A stretch of 64,000 bases of DNA from Paracamarosporium sp. OC-R06-R3 (Eukaryota > Ascomycota > Dothideomycetes > Pleosporales > Didymosphaeriaceae). How positions within the stretch are numbered: the first letter of the stretch is position 1; each line of letters begins with the position of its first letter. The stretch covers positions 235,906-299,905 of the forward strand of contig JACVRA010000125.1 in assembly GCA_019828545.1 (NCBI GenBank). The letters are read 5' to 3'. The position numbers were made by a program, and so were the translations under genes. Below, piece by piece: positions 34,032 to 44,067 of this stretch. The notes beneath the pieces are model-generated. The model was not told the origin of the DNA, made no database searches, and worked only from the letters and a program-made list of their open reading frames with translations.

Positions 34032-35534
34032 CTAGACACTGTCTATTTTCTTCTCGTAGTTTTCATATTTGTAATTGCTGCCAGCATGGTCGTTGAGTAG
34101 CCTGCTTTGGCCTTTGCCGTATATGCTCTCGCGCAACGTCCCTCTGCTTTGTACTTCATCCTTCTTAGGGTACCGCCCTCTTTTCCTAAGCTCAGGTACT
34201 AGTAAATCAACCAGATCTTCAAAGCTTCCCGGGCTGACGACATAGCCGACGTTGAACCCATCCAAACCCGCAACTTCCATCCATTCTTCAAGGATATCAG
34301 CAACCTTTTCTACGGTCCCTACCGGTACGAGCCCATTTCCACCCAAGCTGACAGCCTTTCCGATGTTTCGAGGGGTCCAGGCTGGGATGTCGTTGCCGTG
34401 GTACTTCAGGGAGTTAACGAGTGAATGAACGCGTCCGTCAACGCTCACATCGTCTGGTGTGATTACGTAGTCGAGATCGTATTTACTTAAATCAATGCCT
34501 GCATTTGAGGAATAGAAAGCTAGTCCACCTTCAGCGCTGGAATATTTGAGCGCTGTTTGGTATTTCTCTTGCGCTTCTTCTTCAGTACGACCAATGATGG
34601 GCGTTATGACTGCAAAGACTTTCACTGATTGAGGATCTCGCCCAAGAGCTGCGGCTTCACGTCTGATGTTTGCAACCCATGGTGCTAGGATGTGTGGTGA
34701 CGGCGCGGCAACGAAGACACCTTCGGCGTGTGTTGCGGCGAATGTCATGCCTGCACTACAGCGGTATTAGCCAATACGAAAAACAAAATAATCAGAGCGT
34801 GCCGCTTACGAAGAAGTCCCAGCCTGGAACAAAAATGGCGTGCGCTGAGGTGACGGATCTAGTATGTGCGGTGCGTTGATCTTAAAGTGCTCTGTTTGAT
34901 GCTGGATATACCGGATGCGGTCGAAGTCTGCATATACTTCGTTTTCTGCATCCTCTTTCAGTGCATCGTCGGCCCAAGAGCCTTCCCAAATCTTATACAA
35001 ACAACGTAGGTAGTCGTCTGCAATTTTGTACCGCTTGTCGTGTTCCACAAATGGAATGCCAACAGCGTCAGCTGCAGATTGTTTGAACGAGGTGACAACA
35101 TTCCAGCCAAACCGGCCTTTAGTGAGGTGGTCAAGCGTGGAGAAGCGCTTTGCAACAACGAAAGGTGACTCGTAGCTGGTGCTTGTTGTGATTGCGAACG
35201 AAAGATTCTTTGTTGCTGCTGCCATCGCTGTTACGGGTATCGAAGGGTCGCCCATGGGAAATTGGCAAGCGGTGCGCACAGTTGGTTCAGCACTGCCCCT
35301 GTAGACATCGTGCTGACCGTAGGTATCTGCCAGAAAGAATGCAGTGATGTCGCCCCTCTCAAGTATTTGCGCTATGTCAGTCCAGTAGGAAAGGTCCCTT
35401 CGTTTATCTTTGGAGCGGTCGTCTGGTCTCCGCCACTGTCCGAAGCTTAGATGGCTGGGGGTGAACATGTCAAAGCCATTGAGGAAGATACGCTTTTTTG
35501 AGAGTCCATTGCTCTCGTTGCTCGGCGGTGCCAT
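34032..35534 (-). CDS. FMN-dependent monooxygenase, luciferase-like (NtaA/SnaA/DszA type)
   Basis: Two exons, 35534-34810 and 34755-34032, with a 54-nt intron. The acceptor ctgtag|t restores GTSS|AGMTFAATHAE. Total 482 aa, the usual length of this family. Blocks include LSYWTDIAQILERGDITAFF, a SYESPFVVAKRFSTLDH region, GRFGWNVVTS and FQAGTS. These flavin enzymes take FMNH2 from a separate reductase and oxygenate substrates such as nitrilotriacetate, thiophenes, or cyclic ketones and terpenoids. No reductase gene is in the window. The divergent neighbour is a Baeyer-Villiger-type enzyme, so both likely act in one pathway. Substrate is not readable. Confidence 0.92.
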
Positions 35535-36081
35535 ATTGATTGATTTGGTGTGTAGAGATCTTAGGTAGCGATAAGAGGTATCCAGGTGATACCGATGCGA
35601 TCCCAATACCGACCGGAACCTACTTTGAGTGGAACTCGCTTTCCCAAAACTTCACAGCTAGCAATCACTCACGTCGCGGCATCGCACACAATACTTTCTC
35701 TCGCCAACCCTCCAGAACATCGGCACGCTTTTCCCGGTATTCCCGTTGTGAGTGATAATCTTCGCGTCCAAGAGTGGCTGCCGTTGACGCTACATTTTCT
35801 AAAGTGACGTGCTGCAGTACCCTGCTGACTCGCGTAAGCTACACGCTGCGCGTAACACCGATACACCAAAGTCAACAAACGTACGATTATACGAAGCTCC
35901 TTCGAGAGCCGGCGATGTCGGCTATGGAGGTGCTTCAGATCCACAATGGCGACATCTTGGCCACACGTGTTCTGAATGCGCCATTTGACGAATTCGATGC
36001 GAACGGGGCAATCCTTAGTATACGTTAGGAGCGCGGCTGCGCGTGTTCCTGACAACTATCCTACATACCTTTCCAAGCAAA
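35535..36081. promoter_or_regulatory. 547-bp divergent promoter between two monooxygenases
   Basis: Separates the starts of the FMN enzyme (minus) and the FAD enzyme (plus). It contains CGG-n6-CGG at about 35910-35921 (gccggcgatgtcggc), a spacing and core like Zn2Cys6 half-sites, and a gaccgg at about 35610. Shared regulation by the regulator at 25.6 kb is plausible but unproven. Confidence 0.45.
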
Positions 36082-38077
36082 ATGTCTTCCAAGTTGCGCC
36101 TTCAAGCCATTGAGGGCCACCTCGCCCCCCAGAAGGGTATCCCTACCCTGGTTGTCGAGGATGAGGTGCCTGCAAAAGAGCCATCGCCCGAATTCCCTCA
36201 GAACTTGAGGACGATCTTCCCACCACTCGAGCTTGAAGAACACCCTGTCGATGAAGTGCGACGGTTGCGAGTAGCTGTGGTCGGTGCAGGAATTTCAGGC
36301 ATCGTTGCGGGCATCTTCCTCCCAGCAAAGGTTCCCAATATTGACTTGGTGATTTACGAGCGAAACGACGATATCGTAAGTTTGATTTCGCTTTTATAGA
36401 ATTGAGGTATTGACAATTGCAAGGGTGGAACATGGCACACTAATATTTACCCCGGCGTGCGCTGCGACGTACCAGCACATGCCTACCAAGCAACATTTGA
36501 AGCTTCCAACCAATGGAGCACAGCCTATGCAGAAGGTGCCGAAATTAAAGCTTACTGGAAACGGATTGTCGAAAAGTACGATCTCCTGAACAAGTACATC
36601 CGCTTGAATAACCGCGTCGACCAGGCTGAGTGGTCAGAAGAGCAGGGCAAGTGGCTGATCACTGTCACGTCACATGAAAAGACCTTTGTAGATGCGGTTG
36701 ATTTTCTCATAACTGCCACCGGCCATTTCGCAGATCCAAGACTGCCTGAATATCCGGGCAGGGATGAGTACAAGGGACATTTGCGGCATAGTTCGAATTG
36801 GGATCCGAATTTTGATCCTACTGGAAAACGGATTGCTGTGATCGGGTAAGTATCCATGATTGGAGTTGTGCTGTTTTGCAATCACTGAATCCGGCAGTAA
36901 TGGTGCCTCTGGTCTTCAAGTCGTACCCCAGCTCCAAAAAGTAGCTGCCCGAGTCGACCACTACGCACGCAACAAAACCTGGGTCGCAGCACCGATTGGC
37001 GGAGAGAACCTCGCTCAGTTTGTAACTGATAATATTGAAAAAGCAAGATCTAGCCCTGAAGCATATCTGAAATTCCGTAAAGAGCTAGAGATCCAACTGT
37101 TCAGCCGCTTCGGGGGTATCTTCAAAGACGGTGGAAAGAATAAAGATGCGAAAGAAGCTATCACGCAGCTCATGAAAGAGCGACTTGGCGATAGGACTGA
37201 TTTGCTTGATTCTATTCTCCCCGACTTTTCGCCTAATTGCCGGCGACTAACCCCAGGACCTGGGTATCTTGAGGCGCTCACTGCAGATAATGTCGACTAT
37301 GTAACGGTACCGATCGAGAGGTTCACTCGGACGGGTATTCAGACTGTTGATGGTAAGACTTCACAACATGCGCTGATTATATCGTAACTTACACTAGTAG
37401 GCAAACACCGGGAAGTCGATGCAATTATCTGCAGTACTGGGCACGATATATCGTTCTCTACCGCTTTTCCTGTCCATGCCAATGGGGTCGAACTTCAATC
37501 TGCATGGCGACCCGGTGGCGACCCGGGTTTCCCAGATTCCTACCTCGGCCTTGCAGCACCCAATGTCCCTAACTTTCTCACTGTTCTTGGTCCCAACGCG
37601 ACTGGACCTGCAGGTACTTTGTGCCACGCAGTCGAAAGTCAGATCACATACGTCGCAAAAGTGCTCCGCAAGGCATCAAGCCAAGGCATCCGTAGCATGG
37701 CACCCTCAGCGGCAGCAACACGGGATTTCCGCGCATATTGCGAATCATTCTTTCCCAGGACGGTCATGAGCCAATACTGCAGCTCATGGTATAATGGAGG
37801 CATCAAGGGCGGTAGAATACATGGGCTGTGGCCGGGCAGTGGAGCGCATGTAGCGTTTGTCAGGCGCGAACCGAGGTGGGAAGACTGGGAATACACATAC
37901 GTGAATCCTCAAGGAAATCGGTTCGCGTGGTTAGGAAATGGATGGACTAAGAGGGATTTGAAAGCGAATGATGGAACAGTGGACGATGATTTGGATCTGA
38001 CACCGTGGCTGCAAAAAGGGGCTTTGACCGGAGATGTGGACATCCGGAAATATCACGAAGGTTGGTGGGACGTGTGA
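36082..38077 (+). CDS. FAD-dependent Baeyer-Villiger-type monooxygenase
   Basis: Four exons: 36082-36375, 36424-36845, 36898-37352 and 37401-38077; introns of 48, 52 and 48 nt; 615 aa. The first Rossmann motif GAGISG (68-73) binds FAD, GGTWH follows at 99-103, and the second motif GNGASG (239-244) binds NADPH. Between them YKGHLRHSSNWD (214-225) corresponds to the BVMO fingerprint FxGxxxHTxxWP[D] with changes at several places (H-S for H-T, N-W-D for the end). That marks it as a class B flavin monooxygenase related to cyclohexanone- and steroid-type BVMOs. It turns ketones into esters or lactones, or oxygenates heteroatoms. Context suggests a ketone- or ring-opening pathway. Confidence 0.92.
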
Positions 38078-40177
38078 GTAATGTGTGGTATGAGGTCCTC
38101 ACGGTATTAGTTTGAGTATGGAAGGGCACTGCATGCTAGATGAACAGATTGGATTAGCAATGTCATCAAGGGGTGAGCTAATTGCTGTAGCCTTCTATTA
38201 GATAAACCTACTACCTGGGACACTTCAAGTATGCTACAATGTACTGATTTTGTAGGCGTATAAAACACTCTAAGATAAGCTATTTACATTAAGAAAGGTC
38301 TCTAGTGCCTTCTATTCAATGGTGGAATGTCGTCTTAAGTTAACAGCATGCTTGCTATTAAGGGTCCATTTGATTATACTAGGTCGCAACAATTAGATCG
38401 CCACCTAGTAATGTATGATATATAGTCAATTAGAGTGCAGTCACTGGTAATACAATATTGGACACAAGCACCCTCTGCACATTAGCTCTCCCGCATGTTA
38501 TTGTACCTCGATGGAGCAAAAACATTCGATAATGCTAGCCGGTGAAACCAACTACTTCGCAATTTTCATCATCCCATATGTTATGCAACTTATAGTAAGA
38601 CTCTTTCTCGACTTCTTCCAGTCTAAATAGTGTGAAGAAAAAGAACAGTGACAGGGACCAAAGCGGAGAGTGAATAATTATGGGAATTAACGGACCGAGT
38701 AAAGTCAGGTAATAGTATTTTTTTGTGTTGCATCGATAATTAGTATCGACTACGTGTTACGCGTTCCCTCGTGTGTGAGGGGCAAGAGGTACCAGAAGCG
38801 CGGACGAGAAACATTTAGTCAACAGTAAAATTGGTCTTTTATTTCATTCTCCTTGTGGCGTCTGGTATGTGGCAAATATGGTATCTTTGCTCTTATTGTT
38901 GTAGGTACGGCAGCCAGATATGCAAGGACATTAAAGCGAATTGTTTCACAGCCCTTGTTCGAAAGCTACCCTTGGTGAATCAATGGAATGGATTCTAGTA
39001 ATTTAGTTACAAGGCGTCTAAAAAAGCAATTTAAACCTCTACAGATGAGTAGCTAACGAGTGCAAGGTTCTTGGAGCAATACTCAAACCACTCGGGAAGC
39101 ACGATGGCGTAGAAACCATCCTTTCACAAACAGATAAGATTATCTAGCTCAATCTGTGTACATAAAACGAGACTCGCTCATGCGGAATTCACCCTTCCAA
39201 TTGTATCGTTCAAAGAATTTGTCTAGCTCTTTCAGTTATGTTCCAAGTGTTTGACTAGTTGATTCTCTACAAAACGCGATGAAACCTTACAGTACCCGCG
39301 AAATGCATACATAAATAGGGGCTGTAAGAGGGTAGCGCATTCAGATTCAAACGAGGAGGTTCTAGATGACAGCGGCCTCCGCCTGCAACTGGCCAAATGG
39401 GGGCCGTCATGGGAAGCTTTGGGCTCAAACTTCGTCGACATATTATACGCTGGATGAGCACGATATATTCGCAGCTTTTGAAGAAAATGATGCTCTGGGC
39501 TCCAGTGTTCTGGGCTCCAGCGATGAGGCCATAGAGGGTCCATGGCGCATTAGGTGCGACAAGGGAAACTAGCGTCCCCGCAATTCATCGCTACCGATAC
39601 CACAACCTATCATTCGAGCGCCTCTTAACGCATCTAGTCGCCCTCACCTCCTAATCGCGAAACGAAACTAACGTTGGCTTCCCCCACGTTGCGCAAATAT
39701 CGCTCATATATGACGTGCATTTGTAGGAATTGCCAAACACATTCTCCATTCCAATGACATTGATGGCGGGGTGCCGAGCCCTCGAACCCCACACTGCAAG
39801 GTTCGAGTTGAGCCACGTATGCAAAGGATGGCGCCACTATATGCGGCTGTGCGTGCAGCAAGTGGGTCTGAAGGTCTTGACCATTGAACAACCTCCAAAC
39901 ATTGCCTTTCGTGCGACTTCAAAAGTGTCGACAAGAGCTGAAAACCCATGTTCAAGTAACGTCAAGCCGGAAGAGCGGCACCAAGGGATGTGGCACAGTT
40001 ACTACTTCGAAAGAACCGGTGACATGAGTGGCTTCAGTGAAACCAAGGCGATGTAAACGAGCCACGATAGCGCCATCGATGAAGTGGAGAGGCTCCACTT
40101 CGTCTTCTCAATGCGGGACTACCCGCGGACCCTTTGAGACGTGTAAACGCTTTACCTATGCGATAACCCCTCTACGT
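38078..40177. other. Repeat-rich gene-free region, 2.1 kb
   Basis: Contains MITE-like copy C. The rest is AT-rich with no credible gene. A short duplication (tctgggctccag twice, 39496-39520) is visible. The frame at 39730-40056 has no recognisable content. Confidence 0.5.
38164..38413 (+). mobile_element. MITE-like repeat, copy C
   Basis: Left end catcaaggggtgagctaatt and right end caacaattagatcgccacctagtaatg form imperfect terminal inverted repeats of about 28 bp. The core has gtactgattttgtaggcgtata and cttctattcaatgg as in the other copies. About 250 bp, the longest copy, with no coding capacity. Insertion lies 87 bases beyond the BVMO stop codon. Confidence 0.65.
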
Positions 40178-40185
40178 GTATAAAG
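40178..40185 (+). promoter_or_regulatory. TATA box of the cyanovirin-N gene
   Basis: GTATAAAG about 100 nt upstream of the CVNH start codon, with a CT-rich leader (actctcttttcctatcac) between. Confidence 0.6.
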
Positions 40186-40279
40186 AGTGTGCCCCTCTGC
40201 CACAGTTTCTGCCACAACTCAAGCCACTCTCTTTTCCTATCACAATCAACTTCAACCACTTCATTCCAATCCAATCACC

Positions 40280-40765
40280 ATGTCTTTCCACTACACTGCC
40301 GAGGAGGGCTCCATTCGCGTTGATGACAACCACATCTTGAGGGCTCGCCTCCAGCGCGCGGACGGCGAGTGGCAGGACGCCGAGATCGATCTTAACCACT
40401 TCATTGGCAACGAGAATGGTATGCCTCCCCACTACCACTACTTGCCTTCCTTCTCCCAACTCTTCTCATTTCCCTCGAACCTTTGCCTCCTTCTCACAAT
40501 ACCTCGGCGCTAATGGAGAGTTAGGTTCCTTCTTCTGGGACGGCCAGAACTTCGCCGACTCAGCTCAAGACGTCCACTTCGCCATCGAGGGCGGCGGCGA
40601 GGTCCCCGTGCTCCGCGCTACGCTGCTCAATGCAGATGGTGAGGGTATCCAGCGTGACCTCAACCTTTCTGAACGCATTTCCAACGTCGACGGCCAGTTC
40701 TCCTTCAGTGAGTAAATGCCTGTTTCTTCTTGCATGACCATATACTGACTGCTTTTGTAGACTAA
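40280..40765 (+). CDS. Cyanovirin-N homologue (CVNH) lectin-like protein
   Basis: Three exons: 40280-40418, 40525-40707 and 40761-40765, the last carrying only the final two bases of the Asn codon and the stop; introns of 106 and 53 nt; 108 aa. One CVNH domain with two tandem sequence repeats, each ending in a Asp/Asn-G-x-F/W motif: the first at about 16-52 (ILRARLQRADGEW... DLNHFIGNENGSFFW) and the second at about 64-107 (VLRATLLNADGEG... NLSERISNVDGQFSF). Family members bind mannose-rich glycans. No signal peptide and no cysteines, so it is cytosolic or leaves by another route. TATA box and CT-rich leader suggest strong expression. Confidence 0.92.
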
Positions 40766-41006
40766 GTCCTGAAGTGGGGAATCCGGAGCAGGGAAGACGC
40801 ATGTATAAGTGGTCTATAGCGTGGCGAAAGCCCAGATTATCTGGCATGTTCGTTTGACCTGCCTGTGGACGCTGAAGCGTTGGAAGACCTAAGACTTAGT
40901 AATGAGTGATCATGAACAGCTAGCTGAACGAATGAATGAATGAATTACGCAAAACATTGTTCACTATTTTGATTGCAGAGGTTGTTATGCCCTTTTTTCA
41001 AAGGTT
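40766..41006. other. Downstream of CVNH, no gene seen
   Basis: AT-rich, with gaatgaatgaatgaatt near 40930. Confidence 0.4.
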
Positions 41007-42316
41007 TTATGTTCTACGCTGAGAGATGAGAGCTGCTCTGTCTTTATGCTCTTGTCGATCTCCCATCAACATCTCTGAACAGGTCATATAGCTTCGTGTT
41101 TGGCGGCACCTGTTCCCTACCATATACCGAAGCTGTCTCGAGCAAGGGAAGTCTTCGGGGCAGCTGATGGAAAAATTCACGCCTAGAGCTCTGTACGCCA
41201 TATTCTAAGCCAGATATTGTCCATGCCAGTGGTGAGCTCTTTTACATCACACCCACCGCAAAAATCCCCTATATCACTTAAACCACGAACCACAATGGAC
41301 ACTAAAGTGTTGTTTGTTTCAGTGTAGGCGTGGATTCCGTCGCTCTAGCAGAAATCGCCAGAAACAGTCTCAGCGTTTCGTCATGAGGAATGGACCGGAA
41401 GTGGGATTCCGCATTGTCGTCCCAGTAAACCCCACCTATGTACTCGCGCCATTCCTCATCTTCAGTCGTTTCACTCGGAAGACACGCATGCTGATCAAGC
41501 TCATACCAACGATTCTACCATCGTAAAGTAAACTCTTGAAGTGCCATTTCCCGGAGAGAGACTATATGAAAGCACACTCTGGGGCTGTCAAGACATGGCC
41601 AACAGGTAGTGCGCTACCGTCTTTTGAACAGTACAGCATATTGTCTACCATCGCAGATAAATGCATGCGCCTCAATTGAGATGGCAATAGGCGTAAACTG
41701 AGGCTGAGAGGGTCGAAAAAGGATGAACCAACGACATTTGGCATTTGGGTGCGCTGGTCAATGTCTTGGTTGTGTGAAAATAGTTGCATGAAGTTCAGTT
41801 GGACTTCTCCAAGCCTGTCAGGCAAACTCCATCCTTCAGCGCTTAGCGAAGTGTATTCGAGAGACTCCATGTCGCCCATGGTATGCATGGTAAAGATACG
41901 ATCCTACCTCTTGAGATAAAGGTATCGGCCGCTCAGTTCTTATCTCGTAGGAAGGATGTGCTAGGTCGGGTAATTGACATATTGTATCTAACAGCACCCG
42001 AATTTCCATTGTTCGAACTGAAATCGTAGGCTCCTCAAGCGGACCAAATTTGACATTATCCTCGGAATAGCGTTGTTGTACTGAGTCAAGCCATGGTGGA
42101 TATTCAGTGTGGAGAAGACGAACGTGCCAGCTCATAGCAATGGCGACAATAAACAGTGGGGTCGTAATCCGTTGTTGGGGTCAAGATAATGAGTGGAACC
42201 TGGCCAAACCTAATGTTTCTCCAACGCGGTCTTCCACTGGCTTCAGCGTGGTAGAATCGGATGTGCTTGGTGAAATTTTCGTCGGTCTCCTGAGAATGTA
42301 TCTCGACTCGCGACAT
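41007..42316 (-). pseudogene. Fragmented gene, F-box-family-like protein
   Basis: Coding-like segments run down the minus strand in changing frames: 42316-42104, 42135-41836, 41888-41562, then about 41520-41310 (EDEEWREYIGGVYWDD, DETLRLFLAISARA), and possibly 41201-41007. The reading blocks MSWHVRLLHTEYPPWL, DPLSLSLRLLPSQLRRMHLSAMVD and LRLFLAISARATESTPTLK resemble the long C-terminal half of fungal proteins with an N-terminal F-box (DUF6546-like), which score leucine-rich segments. Frame changes at 42135 and 41888 have no good splice sites, so I judge it broken, but an intron-rich functional gene cannot be excluded. The family link is weak. Confidence 0.4.
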
Positions 42317-42419
42317 TTGAGATAATAGTCTTCAGAATCCACGTCAAGCGGAGGAGAAAGCTATTCATGGTTGATTAGAAGCCCCTAGACGCAATGATGG
42401 TGGTATATCTGATGCGTCG

Positions 42420-43099
42420 AAGGTAACGAAGGCACCGATCGCTATAAGCGGTCAAGAACAGGTCGACGGAAACTTTGGCAAGCTAAAAAATGCTTAAAGC
42501 ACCCTAGGTAGCGCTCAGCAGCGGCCTGAAAGTTTGGATTGACTGAGAGTGGCACGCAGGTCCTAGCTCAAGGTAGCTACTAATGTGGTCACAAGTGGCG
42601 ATGATTATGCAGGGCTAGAAGATCCAATGCATCAGCTGTAGGTTGACATTGAAGCTGAGTAACCGCGTGAGGAAGAGAGCGTACGCGGGAAGATTTGGCG
42701 TGATGTTCTTGACACCAAAGATGTTAGGGAGAACCTTCAGAAAGGTCTACTAGCAACAGCAAATGTCATCGTCGATACCATCGCGCCCACGGTCATTAGT
42801 CTGGTGGAGCGAAGTGTGAAGTGAGGAGAATAGTACGAAGCTGCCGGAAAATTTGAAAAAGCTGTAACAGCCGCCGTGATAGAGAGTGCGGGGTTGAAAG
42901 CAGAGTAGTGAAAGAAAGCGCGATAGTCCCAATCGAGCGAACGCAACCCGACGAAGAAAGAGACATGAAGCAAAGATGCGATGTGACCTGTGGGAACTTT
43001 GAGAAGGAGGTCGCGGGTGCCGTCGCAAACTTTGGAATAAAGTCGAATGTCGTAGATGTTGTAAAGTCATCGACTGGTTCCGTGGTCTTCGACGTGTAG
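42420..43099 (+). pseudogene. Decayed gene of unknown family
   Basis: One plus-strand frame reads as protein-like but has several stops: NVVTSGDDYAGLEDP, then VRENLQKGLLATANVIVD, TIAPTVISLVE, KFEKAVTAAVIESAGLKAE, and CGNFEKEVAGAVANFGIKSN to the stop at 43099. Stops occur between these blocks (for example at the end of SLVERSVK). The A/V/K-rich composition suggests a helical protein, which I do not recognise. The stops are TGA/TAG as expected from C-to-T change, but no undamaged copy is available for comparison. Confidence 0.35.
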
Positions 43100-44067
43100 T
43101 GAGTTTGGCTGAGAGGTCGGATCTAGGATCGGATCCGTTTCAGCTCTTTCATGTTGCCTTTCGTAAATATAGACCCAACAAACGTTGTCGCAGCTGGTGA
43201 AGGGGTGGTCCAGACTGGCAGGTCCGGCGACGTGTCTATAAGTTCGATTGGCGATTGGAAGAAGTACCAGAACGGTAGAATCGATTTATATAATCGGTCG
43301 GGTTGAAGATTTAAGTGTGCCTTTGAGCGTAGACGACCGGTAGCTAGGCCTTCGCCAGCGAAGGTAGCTGTCTTGAATGCGCGTAATCATGCGGCAGACG
43401 CGTAGAGAAAGATCTAGGTTAGCTTAGAGAGGCGCCAGGTATAGGGGAACTCCTGCGCCAAGGCCCCAGCGACATGAGCAGGTGCAAGGCTGCCACAACA
43501 CGTGACAGCAGCTCGAGATTTGGTAATGCGCATTTGCAAATCCTTATGTGGTTTGTATTCAAGCATAGGGTAAAGTATCATCAGGAGGTGATCTGATAGT
43601 CGTGACTTCGTGTCGGTAAATATCACTGCCTGACTGCCTTCAAGTAACCAACAATCTACTGCTCCCCTAGACGTATAAGCACTTCAAGTCAAACTTACTG
43701 ATGCAAAAAGTCATTCTAGAGCCACATGTTTCATAATCTACAGTATACTTATTGTTCACGAGATCATTTGTTTCTGCCAGGTCGCGAGAATTAGCCACCA
43801 CCTAGTGGTGGCATTAACAATATGAATAAGCCCACTCGCCTGCCCCAATGCCCCACCTAGAATAGTACAGAGGCTAGTTTATGATTTCCAGAGCGTAGAA
43901 TCTTGTTGCTAGAACTGTTTTATTGTAGAAATGTGGTAGCTTAAGAGTGTATGCACCTTAAAAAACAGCCTCTTCGAGGTCGACGAATGAACATTGGGGT
44001 AGACTTTCTAATCCTGAATTCAAGGCAGGTTGATGATGTTTAACATATTATACTTGGAAGTATACTA
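43100..44067. other. Gene-free, contains repeat copy D
   Basis: No gene seen apart from the repeat at 43579-43810. Downstream of the GGT gene, which ends at 44068. Confidence 0.5.
43579..43810 (+). mobile_element. MITE-like repeat, copy D
   Basis: Left end catcaggaggtgatctgat and right end gaattagccaccacctagtggtg are inverted repeats. The core shares aatctactg, agacgtataagcacttcaag, cattctagagcc and ttgttcacgagatcatttg with A-C. About 232 bp. No coding capacity. Confidence 0.65.

Noticed and set aside
38750..38900. Possible solo LTR starting tgttacgcgttccctcg
   Set aside because: No matching right end, no target duplication, no second copy in the window.
39730..40056. 108-codon frame left of the CVNH gene
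   Set aside because: No domain or neighbour support; overlapping opposite frames equally long.
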